The translations under genes were made by a program, and so were the position numbers. From positions 1 to 64,000 of the forward strand of contig JAHHHW010000081.1 of assembly GCA_019359115.1 (NCBI GenBank): a DNA stretch of 64,000 nt, written 5' to 3'. The notes under the pieces are model-generated. The model saw only the letters and a list, made by a program, of their open reading frames with translations. It ran no database searches and was not told the DNA's origin. Source of the DNA: Pelatocladus maniniholoensis HA4357-MV3 (lineage in GTDB: Bacteria; Cyanobacteriota; Cyanobacteriia; Cyanobacteriales; Nostocaceae). Shown one piece after another: positions 26,737 through 34,167 of the stretch (the stretch's first letter is position 1; each line of letters opens with the position of its first letter).

Positions 26737-29700
26737 ATGACTACCCTCTTTACCAATCAATCCCCAAGCGTTGCAAATTTCACTGACAACGTTCCCTACG
26801 AATTAGGCATGAAATTCCGCAGCGCCACAGGGGGACAGATTACCACCATTCGCTTTTGGAAAGCCGCTAGCGAGACAGGAACTCATACTGGCAGGATCTG
26901 GACGGCAACGGGAACTCTCCTGGGAAGCGTCACTTTTTCTAATGAGACGGCTTCTGGCTGGCAAGAGCAGGCTCTCAGCACACCAGTTGACATTCAAGCC
27001 AATACGACCTATGTAGTCAGTGTCAACGTCAACGCCTATTATGTCTTCACTAATGATCAATTAGCCAACTCCATAACTAATGGGGATCTCAGTTCAGTGG
27101 CAGACGGTAATAATGGGGTGTTTAATGGAACTTCAGGAGCCTTCCCAAGCAATTCTTACCGGAATACGAATTATTTTCGTGATATCAACTTTGTGGTTGT
27201 CTCTCTACCAACGATTACAAAGATTAGCGGCGACAATCAGACTGGTGCAACAGGTGCAACTCTGCCCGATCCCTTAGTTGTTCAGGTCAAAGACAGTTCT
27301 GGTAATCCTCAATCCGGAGTTACGGTGAACTTTGCCGTTACTGCTGGCGGGGGGTCAGTCTCGCCTACTAGTGCAGTAACTAATGCTAGCGGTCAGGCTA
27401 GTACCACCTTAACACTGGGAACTGCTTCTGGGGCAACAAGTCCTGTGACTAATACTGTCAGTGCTACGGCAACCGGAGTAGGTAGCGTAACCTTTAATGC
27501 TACTGCCAACCCCTCAGTGAACAACCAAAAGCTGTTCACGAATCAAGTTCCAACCAATGCGAATTTCACTGATAACGTTCCCTACGAGTTAGGCATGAAA
27601 TTCCGCAGCGCCACAGGGGGGCAAATTAACGCTATTCGCTTCTGGAAAGCCGCTAGCGAAACCGGAACTCACATTGGCAAAATCTGGACAGCAACGGGAA
27701 CACTCTTAGGAAGCGTCACTTTTTCTAACGAAACGGCTTCTGGCTGGCAGCAGCAACTTCTAGAAACGCCAGTTGACATTCAAGCGAATACTACTTATGT
27801 AGTTAGTGTCAACGTTAACGCCTATTATGTCATAACTAACAATGAACTGGGCAGTTCCATTGTTAATGGCGATCTGAGTTCAGTGGCAGACGGCAACAAT
27901 GGAGTGTACAACGTCAATCCGAATTCTTTCCCAACAAATTCTTACCAAAATAGTAACTATTATCGCGATATTGGCTTTGTCGCTGGTAGTACCTTAGAAA
28001 AAGTCAGTGGAGATAATCAGAATGGCGCTACTGGCTCTACTCTACCCAATCCCCTAGTAGTGCGAGTCCTAAATGCTCAAAACAGTCCTCAGTCAGGGAT
28101 CACGGTGAACTTTGCCGTTACTAGTGGTGGTGGGTCAGTCTCGCCCACTAGTGCAGTAACTAATGCTAGTGGTCAGGCAAGTACAACCTTGACGCTCGGC
28201 CCAGTACCCAGTGCTCCTGGAGGGGTAGTAGTCACTGCAACAGCAGCAGGTATCGGCAGTACTACCTTCTCAGCTTCAGCAACTCCGCCGAATCCCAATC
28301 CTATCTATTTAGAAAATCTGAATTCTGGCACAACTAACTGGAAGCTTGTCAACCGAGCCAGTGGTGAGATCGCTGGCTATGCTTCAGCAACCAGTGTCAA
28401 TAAGGGGGGATCGCTGGACATTAAGGTTTCCCTTGGACAAGCTGGACAGTTTACCATCGACGTATACCGCCTGGGCTACTATGGTGGCACGGGAGGAAGG
28501 CTAATGGCTAGTAGCGGCTCGCTCACTGGCACCGTCCAAAACCCCTGTACCTTAGATTCTAATACCCGCTTAGTCGAGTGTAACTGGACGACTTCTTATG
28601 TATTGCAAGTAGGCAATAACTGGACTAGCGGTATTTATGTTGCCAAGCTGACCGATCAGGCTAGTAGTAGAGTGGCACACGTGTGGTTTGTCGTCCGAGA
28701 TGATAGCAGCAATGCGGATATCTTGTTCCAAAGTGCCGTTTCTTGTGTCCTAGCGTATAGCACGACTGGGGGTTATAGCTTGTACAGCTTTAACAGTATT
28801 GGCGGCCAACGAGCTTTCAAGGTTTCCTACGACCGACCCTTCTCCCAAGCAAGCTATCAAGAGTCCTACGAGTTCGACACACCCCTGCGATGGGAATACA
28901 ATATGGTGCGCTGGTTGGAATCTCAAGCTTACAATGTCACCTATACCGACAACATGCAGATTCACGCCAACGGCCAAACATTGCTCAATCCCAACAATCA
29001 CAAAGTATTCCTGTCTGTAGGGCATGATGAGTACTGGTCTAAAGAAATGCGTGATGCGGTCGAGGCTGGCCGCGGCGCTGGAGTTAATTTGGGATTTTTC
29101 TCTGCTAATACTTGCTATTGGCGAGTGAGGTTTGAAAATTCTACTTCTGCTGCTGGGCAGGTGAAGCCGGATCGGGTGATGGCGTGCTACAAACAAGATT
29201 GGGCATCAGATCCAATCGCCCAGCAACAAGGAGCATCAGCAGCTACTAATAAATTCCGCAGCGTCCAGAACCAACGACCGGAAAACTCCTTATTGGGAAT
29301 CATGTACGGTAGCGACACCACAAATCTCTACGGTGGTTATAACTATGTTGTTACCAACAGCAATGATCCTTACTATGCGAACACGGGACTCCAGAATGGA
29401 GATCAGTTCGAGCTTTTAGTAGGCTACGAATGGGATTTCACCGTGAATAATGGGTCTGCTCCTGCGGGTCTTGTCACTTTGTCTAACTCAACAGTTGAGC
29501 CTGCTCCCCTATTGCCAACCTTTGACGAACCACCTGGAGAACAGACTCTTCCTGCTAACCAGGATTTCACTAAGGCTCACTCAGCCCGCTACACAGCAAG
29601 TAGTGGAGCTAAAGTTTTTGCTTCCGGAACTAATCAGTGGTCATGGGGGCTAGACAGTGATGATGTTAGCCCAGCTAGGGAAGATATTCGGGTCAAGCAA

Positions 29701-29772
29701 ACAACTGTCAATATCTTGGCAGATATGGGAGCTAGACCCCAAACGCCAAATGCAAACCTCATCGTTCCTTAA
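26737..29772 (+). CDS. DUF4082 / Big_1 / N,N-dimethylformamidase-like multidomain protein
   Basis: A 1011-residue protein. Residues about 1-150 and 265-415 are two DUF4082-type beta domains (TNQSPSVANFTDNVPYELG; GMKFRSATGGQI); about 155-260 and 420-520 are Big_1/invasin-type Ig domains (VTVNFAVTAGGGSVSPTSA); about 525-1000 resembles the large-subunit C-terminal region of N,N-dimethylformamidase (GHDEYWSKEMRDAVEAG). The two DUF4082+Big_1 units are near-identical at DNA level, a recent tandem duplication of about 0.79 kb. Domain content suggests a surface protein, but no N-terminal signal peptide is visible at MTTLFTNQ. The gene is visibly GC-richer than its neighbours and follows a MITE, signs of transfer. 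Its role in the glycan locus is unknown. Confidence 0.85.
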   Translation: MTTLFTNQSPSVANFTDNVPYELGMKFRSATGGQITTIRFWKAASETGTHTGRIWTATGTLLGSVTFSNETASGWQEQALSTPVDIQANTTYVVSVNVNAYYVFTNDQLANSITNGDLSSVADGNNGVFNGTSGAFPSNSYRNTNYFRDINFVVVSLPTITKISGDNQTGATGATLPDPLVVQVKDSSGNPQSGVTVNFAVTAGGGSVSPTSAVTNASGQASTTLTLGTASGATSPVTNTVSATATGVGSVTFNATANPSVNNQKLFTNQVPTNANFTDNVPYELGMKFRSATGGQINAIRFWKAASETGTHIGKIWTATGTLLGSVTFSNETASGWQQQLLETPVDIQANTTYVVSVNVNAYYVITNNELGSSIVNGDLSSVADGNNGVYNVNPNSFPTNSYQNSNYYRDIGFVAGSTLEKVSGDNQNGATGSTLPNPLVVRVLNAQNSPQSGITVNFAVTSGGGSVSPTSAVTNASGQASTTLTLGPVPSAPGGVVVTATAAGIGSTTFSASATPPNPNPIYLENLNSGTTNWKLVNRASGEIAGYASATSVNKGGSLDIKVSLGQAGQFTIDVYRLGYYGGTGGRLMASSGSLTGTVQNPCTLDSNTRLVECNWTTSYVLQVGNNWTSGIYVAKLTDQASSRVAHVWFVVRDDSSNADILFQSAVSCVLAYSTTGGYSLYSFNSIGGQRAFKVSYDRPFSQASYQESYEFDTPLRWEYNMVRWLESQAYNVTYTDNMQIHANGQTLLNPNNHKVFLSVGHDEYWSKEMRDAVEAGRGAGVNLGFFSANTCYWRVRFENSTSAAGQVKPDRVMACYKQDWASDPIAQQQGASAATNKFRSVQNQRPENSLLGIMYGSDTTNLYGGYNYVVTNSNDPYYANTGLQNGDQFELLVGYEWDFTVNNGSAPAGLVTLSNSTVEPAPLLPTFDEPPGEQTLPANQDFTKAHSARYTASSGAKVFASGTNQWSWGLDSDDVSPAREDIRVKQTTVNILADMGARPQTPNANLIVP

Positions 29773-29805
29773 AAGCGTCCAACAGCGACGAATGAAATAA
29801 GTTAG

Positions 29806-29868
29806 TAGGGTGCGTCAGTCAGAGAGAACCTGGAAATACCAAGAGATTATTCATACTGACGCACCTTA
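29806..29868. repeat. TAGGGTGCGTCAGT inverted repeat
   Basis: TAGGGTGCGTCAGT and ACTGACGCACCTTA face each other across 35 bases, a stem of about 13 pairs. It lies 34 bases after the stop of the 1011-residue protein gene. The GGTGCGTCA hairpin is a common dispersed repeat in cyanobacteria; it may also terminate transcription. Confidence 0.55.
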
Positions 29869-29944
29869 CATAGGGATATTTTTTATCTAAAAGTCCCTAA
29901 AAGCGCCCGTGTTCTATAAAGAATCTCACAAGGAGTATGTCATA

Positions 29945-30907
29945 GTGACACCATTAAAACGCCGACAATTTACTCAACTGGCCGCTGCTGGTTTGACTTC
30001 CACTATTGTTGCCGATATCTCTAGTAAAGCGCTGGCTCAAAATAACGGCAAGAGTGAAGAGGTTCTTTATGGAGTAAACCTTCCTAGTAAATCCAATGCT
30101 CTAAATCGAGAAGATGAAACTCCCTCAGTGGAGTTAAGCACTGCTGATATGGAGACACAAAGGCTTGTTTCTAGAACCGATGTGCCAGCTCAGTCTGTGG
30201 ACAATCCATCATCTGTACGGAAAAAATCTCGGGCCTTCTTTACTGGTGACTCTGACAGGATTACGAAATTGACAGCACTTGGAGATGGAAATCTAGTAAT
30301 TTCTACAGTCTCTAAGACGAGAAATGGTTATTTCAATCATCTTATTTATACTGTCGGAGGTGCTAGAAATCCTCAATTCAGAGCCAAGAAAGTCCTAGAG
30401 TTAGAGACAGCCGATCAGACTGTTGAAAGCTTGTTAAGCCTTCCCAAAGATCAACTTTTGTGCTTGGTGGGAACTGAGGGTGTCCCACCTTTTGCGTTCA
30501 AAATTATCGATTCTACAAGCGGTAAAATTCGTTCTGGCGATGATCTGGCTCTACCCCCATTGCCGCCTAACCATCGATTTGCTAACCTCTGCCAAGATCC
30601 GAAGGGAAATATTTTCTTAACCGAGACTAGTTCAGAAGGAATCCCCATTTTAATCTCGATGAACTTGCAGGAGAAAGCTGTTGTTACGGGCAAAGTCAAA
30701 ATTCAAAGACTCACCCCACTGAACTTTGAAGGAAGTCCTCAGATCAACGATGTTAAAGACTTAAACTTCTCTGCCTCTGGTCAATTGTATGCCCTTACTA
30801 CTGATAAGGGTGGAAAAAATAATGCCCTGTTTACGGTGGACACGAAAAGCGGCAAGATGGGACTAGTCAGGGAATTTCCGTTCGAGAAGTTTGCGTTCTC
30901 TGTCTAG
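29945..30907 (+). CDS. Exported protein with Tat-type signal, beta-propeller-like
   Basis: I choose GTG at 29945 (AAGGAG lies nine bases upstream), giving about 320 residues; an in-frame GTG at 29909 is possible. The N-terminus TPLKRRQFTQLAAAG followed by a hydrophobic run and SSKALAQ is a twin-arginine signal peptide. The mature part has repeated beta segments (ITKLTALGDGNLVISTVS, LSLPKDQLLCLVG, NLCQDPKGNIFLTE, FSASGQLYALTTDKGG, ALFTVDTKSG) that suggest a beta-propeller. No enzyme motif was recognised. With the preceding 1011-residue protein it forms the higher-GC insert, and the two may act together outside the plasma membrane. Confidence 0.72.
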   Translation: MTPLKRRQFTQLAAAGLTSTIVADISSKALAQNNGKSEEVLYGVNLPSKSNALNREDETPSVELSTADMETQRLVSRTDVPAQSVDNPSSVRKKSRAFFTGDSDRITKLTALGDGNLVISTVSKTRNGYFNHLIYTVGGARNPQFRAKKVLELETADQTVESLLSLPKDQLLCLVGTEGVPPFAFKIIDSTSGKIRSGDDLALPPLPPNHRFANLCQDPKGNIFLTETSSEGIPILISMNLQEKAVVTGKVKIQRLTPLNFEGSPQINDVKDLNFSASGQLYALTTDKGGKNNALFTVDTKSGKMGLVREFPFEKFAFSV

Positions 30908-30978
30908 TACGACTTGGTGAGTCTCTTTTTTTCCTAGCATTTATATTCTTGAACGAGAAATAATTAAACTAAAAGAAA

Positions 30979-31953
30979 ATGCAAAATAGTCGTGTATTAA
31001 TTACAGGTGGCGCAGGTTTAGTTGGCTCACATATTGCTGATTTGCTAGTTAAAGAGGAAGTTGCGGAAATTATTGTTTTGGATAACTTCACGCGCGGACG
31101 ACTGGCGAACCTGGCTTGGACAAAAGAACATGGTCCTTTGGTGATTGTTGAAGGCGATATTCGCGATCAAAAACTTCTAGGGGAAGTTATGCAAGGTGTA
31201 GATTATGTCTTTCACCAAGCAGCAATCCGCATTACTCAATGTGCTGAGGAACCCCGTTTGGCGTTGGAAGTACTGGCTGACGGCACATTTAACGTTTTGG
31301 AAGCCGCAGTCAACGCTAAAGTCAAAAAAGTAGTCGCCGCTTCTTCTGCTTCTATTTATGGCATGGCAGAGGATTTCCCCACCACTGAATCTCATCATCC
31401 TTATAATAACGGCACTCTTTACGGTGCAGCTAAGGTCTTTAATGAGGGATTATTACGTAGTTTCTACGAAATGTACGGTCTAGACTATGTAGCACTGCGC
31501 TACTTCAACGTCTATGGACCGCGTATGGATATTTATGGTGTTTACACCGAAGTACTAATCCGGTGGATGGATCGGATCGTCGCAGGTAAACCGCCACTAA
31601 TTTTTGGTGATGGTAAGCAGACTATGGACTTTGTGTATATTGAAGATATCGCCAGAGCCAATATTTTAGCTGCCAAAACCGAGGTTACAGACGAAGTATT
31701 TAATGTTGCTAGTGGTGTAGAAAGTAGTTTGAATGACCTCGCCTATAGCTTGGCTAAGGTAATGGGGTCGGACTTGCAGGCGGAATACGGGCCAGAACGC
31801 AAAGTCAATCCCGTACAGCGCCGACTTGCAGATGTGAGCAAAGCTCAGAAATTATTGGGTTTTGCAGCAGAGGTGTCTTTAGAAGAGGGATTACGTCGGT
31901 TGGTGAATTGGTGGCGTTCTGAAAAGCAGACTAAGGAAACAAGCAATGTCTGA
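30979..31953 (+). CDS. NAD-dependent epimerase/dehydratase (extended SDR)
   Basis: The 324-residue enzyme is an extended short-chain dehydrogenase: GGAGLVGSH (10-18) for NAD binding, Asp35 after beta-2, and the catalytic S123/S124 and Y148-x3-K152 (YGAAK). It resembles UDP-glucose/GlcNAc 4-epimerases and related dehydratases that act on C4 of nucleotide sugars. Its last eight bases overlap the following aminotransferase gene, so the keto or epimerised sugar made here is probably the aminotransferase substrate, as in 4-amino sugar pathways. Whether the activity is epimerase or dehydratase cannot be decided by eye. Confidence 0.92.
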   Translation: MQNSRVLITGGAGLVGSHIADLLVKEEVAEIIVLDNFTRGRLANLAWTKEHGPLVIVEGDIRDQKLLGEVMQGVDYVFHQAAIRITQCAEEPRLALEVLADGTFNVLEAAVNAKVKKVVAASSASIYGMAEDFPTTESHHPYNNGTLYGAAKVFNEGLLRSFYEMYGLDYVALRYFNVYGPRMDIYGVYTEVLIRWMDRIVAGKPPLIFGDGKQTMDFVYIEDIARANILAAKTEVTDEVFNVASGVESSLNDLAYSLAKVMGSDLQAEYGPERKVNPVQRRLADVSKAQKLLGFAAEVSLEEGLRRLVNWWRSEKQTKETSNV

Positions 31954-33148
31954 AAAGATACAAAGTATTCCCATTGCCAAACCCTGGATGGGAGAAGCAG
32001 AGGCAGAGGCAGCTAGGCGTGCAATTATGTCTGGGTGGGTGACGCAGGGTCCGGAAGTCTCCGCTTTTGAGCAGGATTTTGCGGCTTACGTAGGGGCAAA
32101 ATCGGCTTGTGCTGTTTCTAATTGTACAACTGCGTTACATCTAGCATTGTTAGCTGTGGGAGTGCAGCCTGGGGATGAAGTGATTACCGTCAGTCATTCC
32201 TATATTGCCACCGCTAACAGCATCCGCTACTGTGGGGCAATCCCCGTGTTTGTGGATATTGAACCACAGACATACAACATCAACCCGATGTTAATTGAAG
32301 ATGTGATTAGTGATCGCACTCGCACTATTCTTATTGTCCACCAAATGGGGATGCCTTGCGATCTCAAACCTATTTTGGACATTGCCCGCCGTCACAATTT
32401 ACCAGTAATTGAAGATGCAGCCTGTGCGATCGCTAGTGAAATTCTCTGGGACGATAAGTGGGAAAAAATCGGTAAACCACACGGTGATATTGCTTGTTTC
32501 TCCTTTCACCCCCGCAAAGTGATCACCACTGGTGATGGCGGGATGCTAACCACAAATAATCCAGAATGGGATAAACTATTTCGCCTCTGGCGACAACACG
32601 GAATGAGCGTTCCTGACACCGTACGTCACGGTGCAAAACAGGTAATATTTGAGTCTTATCCCATGTTGGGTTACAACTACCGGATGACTGATATCCAAGC
32701 AGCAGTCGGACGAGAACAACTCAAACGTCTACCTGAAATTGTCGAACGTCGGCGTTATTTGGCACAACGGTATCAGGAAATGTTAGCAGATGTGCCGGGA
32801 TTGAAATTACCGACAGAACCAGCTTGGGCAAAAAGTAACTGGCAAAGTTTCTGTGTGAGGTTGTCAGAAAAATATGACCAAGTACAAGTCATGCAAACTA
32901 TGCTAGATGCTGGGGTATCTACCCGACGGGGAATTATGTGCGCCCATCGGGAACTAGCTTACAGTATAGAAGCTTGGTCTTGTGGAATTGATGGCGATGC
33001 TTGTGATTGCAAACAAGGAAGTTGTCAACGCTTAATTGAAAGTGAACAAGCTCAGGAGCGTGCGATTATTTTACCCCTGTTTCATCAGATGACTCAAGAA
33101 GAACAGAATCGGGTGGTTGAGGTTTTGAAAACAGCTTTTAAGAAGTAA
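31946..33148 (+). CDS. DegT/DnrJ/EryC1/StrS aminotransferase (perosamine-synthase-like) with Cys-rich insert
   Basis: A 400-residue PLP aminotransferase with [12 protein letters not shown] at 59-70, EDAACAIAS at 156-164 and PLP lysine K191 in FSFHPRKVITTGDGG. The start KPWMGEAEAEAARRAI fits the perosamine-synthase/PglE-like branch acting on 4-keto sugars. Near residue 345-360 there is a short insertion with four cysteines (CGIDGDACDCKQGSC) that may bind a metal or form part of a subfamily-specific loop. It overlaps the epimerase gene by eight bases. Its stop codon runs straight into the AAAAGTA repeat tract of a dispersed element. Confidence 0.93.
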   Translation: MSEKIQSIPIAKPWMGEAEAEAARRAIMSGWVTQGPEVSAFEQDFAAYVGAKSACAVSNCTTALHLALLAVGVQPGDEVITVSHSYIATANSIRYCGAIPVFVDIEPQTYNINPMLIEDVISDRTRTILIVHQMGMPCDLKPILDIARRHNLPVIEDAACAIASEILWDDKWEKIGKPHGDIACFSFHPRKVITTGDGGMLTTNNPEWDKLFRLWRQHGMSVPDTVRHGAKQVIFESYPMLGYNYRMTDIQAAVGREQLKRLPEIVERRRYLAQRYQEMLADVPGLKLPTEPAWAKSNWQSFCVRLSEKYDQVQVMQTMLDAGVSTRRGIMCAHRELAYSIEAWSCGIDGDACDCKQGSCQRLIESEQAQERAIILPLFHQMTQEEQNRVVEVLKTAFKK

Positions 33149-33358
33149 AAAGTAAAAAGTAAAAAGATAATCCCCATAAATAAATTTAGGGGAAATAATC
33201 ACGGACGTAGCAACTTCGGCGCTATGCGTCTGGTAGACGCGAAGCGGCTTCAAGGAAGAGTAATAAATGTTTTCCTGATCGATCCATAAATAAATTTAGG
33301 GGCTTAGTACCAGCACTTTTTCTTAGGAAGTGACTTTTGCCTTGTTCGGTCAAGTTTG
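33143..33358 (+). repeat. Dispersed direct repeat, copy A
   Basis: Starting at the stop codon of the aminotransferase gene, this about 216-bp segment holds an AAAAGTA heptamer tract, two ATAAATAAATTTAGGGG units, a GCGTCTGGTAGACGCGAAGC dyad and the end GCCTTGTTCGGTCAAGTTTG. The same modules in the same order and orientation recur at 40176-40536 (copy B), with over 85 percent identity by eye in the shared part. No coding potential. Confidence 0.8.
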
Positions 33359-33382
33359 AATGTTCAACATAAATAAGTATTC

Positions 33383-33429
33383 ATAGAAAAGGTTCAAATG
33401 ATCGCAGCGATCGCTTGAACCTTTTCTAT
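33383..33429. terminator. 15-bp-stem hairpin, probable bidirectional terminator
   Basis: ATAGAAAAGGTTCAA and its exact complement TTGAACCTTTTCTAT enclose an inner dyad GATCGC-A-GCGATC. The stem has A-tracts on one side and T-tracts on the other, so it could stop transcription in both directions, separating the sugar cassette from the genes downstream. The surrounding 33359-33690 contains no gene. Confidence 0.6.
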
Positions 33430-33495
33430 AAATAAGAAACTATTCATAATACTTGCTTAAGTATTTACAGTAAAACTTAAGTATTTTTTATTATA

Positions 33496-33537
33496 ATTCA
33501 AGATTGTATTAGAAAAATTCAAGATTATATTAGAAAA
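33496..33537 (+). repeat. Tandem 21-bp repeat, two units
   Basis: The unit ATTCAAGATTRTATTAGAAAA occurs twice head to tail, differing at one position (G or A). It lies in AT-rich non-coding DNA upstream of the small basic protein gene. It may be simple sequence, or a paired regulator site in that gene's promoter. Confidence 0.65.
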
Positions 33538-33690
33538 ATATAAGCATTTGTTGCTTTTGCTTATGCATAACAAAAATTGCTTTTAATCTTTTCGGAACTT
33601 ACTTACTTATTTCACATGCTCGGCAAAATGCTCCTAATTTTTCCCCAAGATTACGGTTATGAACTGATCTAACCATTTCTTAAAATTTAG

Positions 33691-34080
33691 GTGTCGTTTG
33701 ATCAACAGAGTGCCGAATTTATGAGCAGACGTAAGCGAAGTTCACCAATTTTGGAAAAAGCAGACCGCCGGATTGCTGGTTTCATGTCTATTGATGAGGC
33801 ATTAGACTTGGGTAATGGTCTAAACATGCAAGCATTTACAAGTTCTGTTGAGAATACTAGGGAAAAACTTAAGGTTTACAACACCATATTATCTAAGCTT
33901 GATCAAGCGTATCATGAAGTTTTGGAGGCAGAGCAGAATCTATCAAGTCTCTCAGAGCGTATGATGAATGGCGTTGCATCAAAGTTTGGCAAAGATAGCA
34001 GCGAGTATGAAATGGCAGGAGGGACTAGACGTAAAGAACGGCGACGACGAGTGAAGATAGCCCCCATTGAGTCATCATAG
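33691..34080 (+). CDS. Small conserved hypothetical basic protein
   Basis: A 129-residue protein from GTG at 33691; an ATG at 33721 (MSRRKRSSPI) is an equally good start and gives 119 residues. It begins with a basic stretch (SRRKRSSP), has a helical centre (about 45-105) with coiled-coil character, and ends in a basic tail GGTRRKERRRRVK. The layout recalls small cyanobacterial proteins of unknown function found in many genomes and on plasmids. The basic ends suggest nucleic-acid contact. It is unrelated in type to the glycan genes around it and is followed by its own terminator. Confidence 0.65.
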   Translation: MSFDQQSAEFMSRRKRSSPILEKADRRIAGFMSIDEALDLGNGLNMQAFTSSVENTREKLKVYNTILSKLDQAYHEVLEAEQNLSSLSERMMNGVASKFGKDSSEYEMAGGTRRKERRRRVKIAPIESS

Positions 34081-34101
34081 AAGTTAAAGGTTTGAATAGT
34101 G

Positions 34102-34133
34102 CGATCGCTTTTCTTGGAGAGCGATCGTTTTTT
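34102..34133 (+). terminator. Rho-independent terminator with a HIP1-derived stem
   Basis: CGATCGCT (34102-34109) and AGCGATCG (34120-34127) form a perfect eight-base-pair stem with a ten-base loop, followed at once by TTTTTT. It starts 22 bases after the stop of the small basic protein gene. Each arm contains the HIP1 core CGATCG. Confidence 0.8.
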
Positions 34134-34167
34134 GTCTTGAAAAGCTTCATAAAGTTGTAGTAATTAT

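Noticed and set aside
28750-29196. 148-codon frame antisense to the dimethylformamidase-like region
   Set aside because: The higher GC of this gene reduces stop codons on the opposite strand; no motif or start context is seen.
33143-33358. CRISPR-like array from repeated ATAAATAAATTTAGGGG units
   Set aside because: Only two units, irregular spacing, no spacers of constant length and no cas genes.
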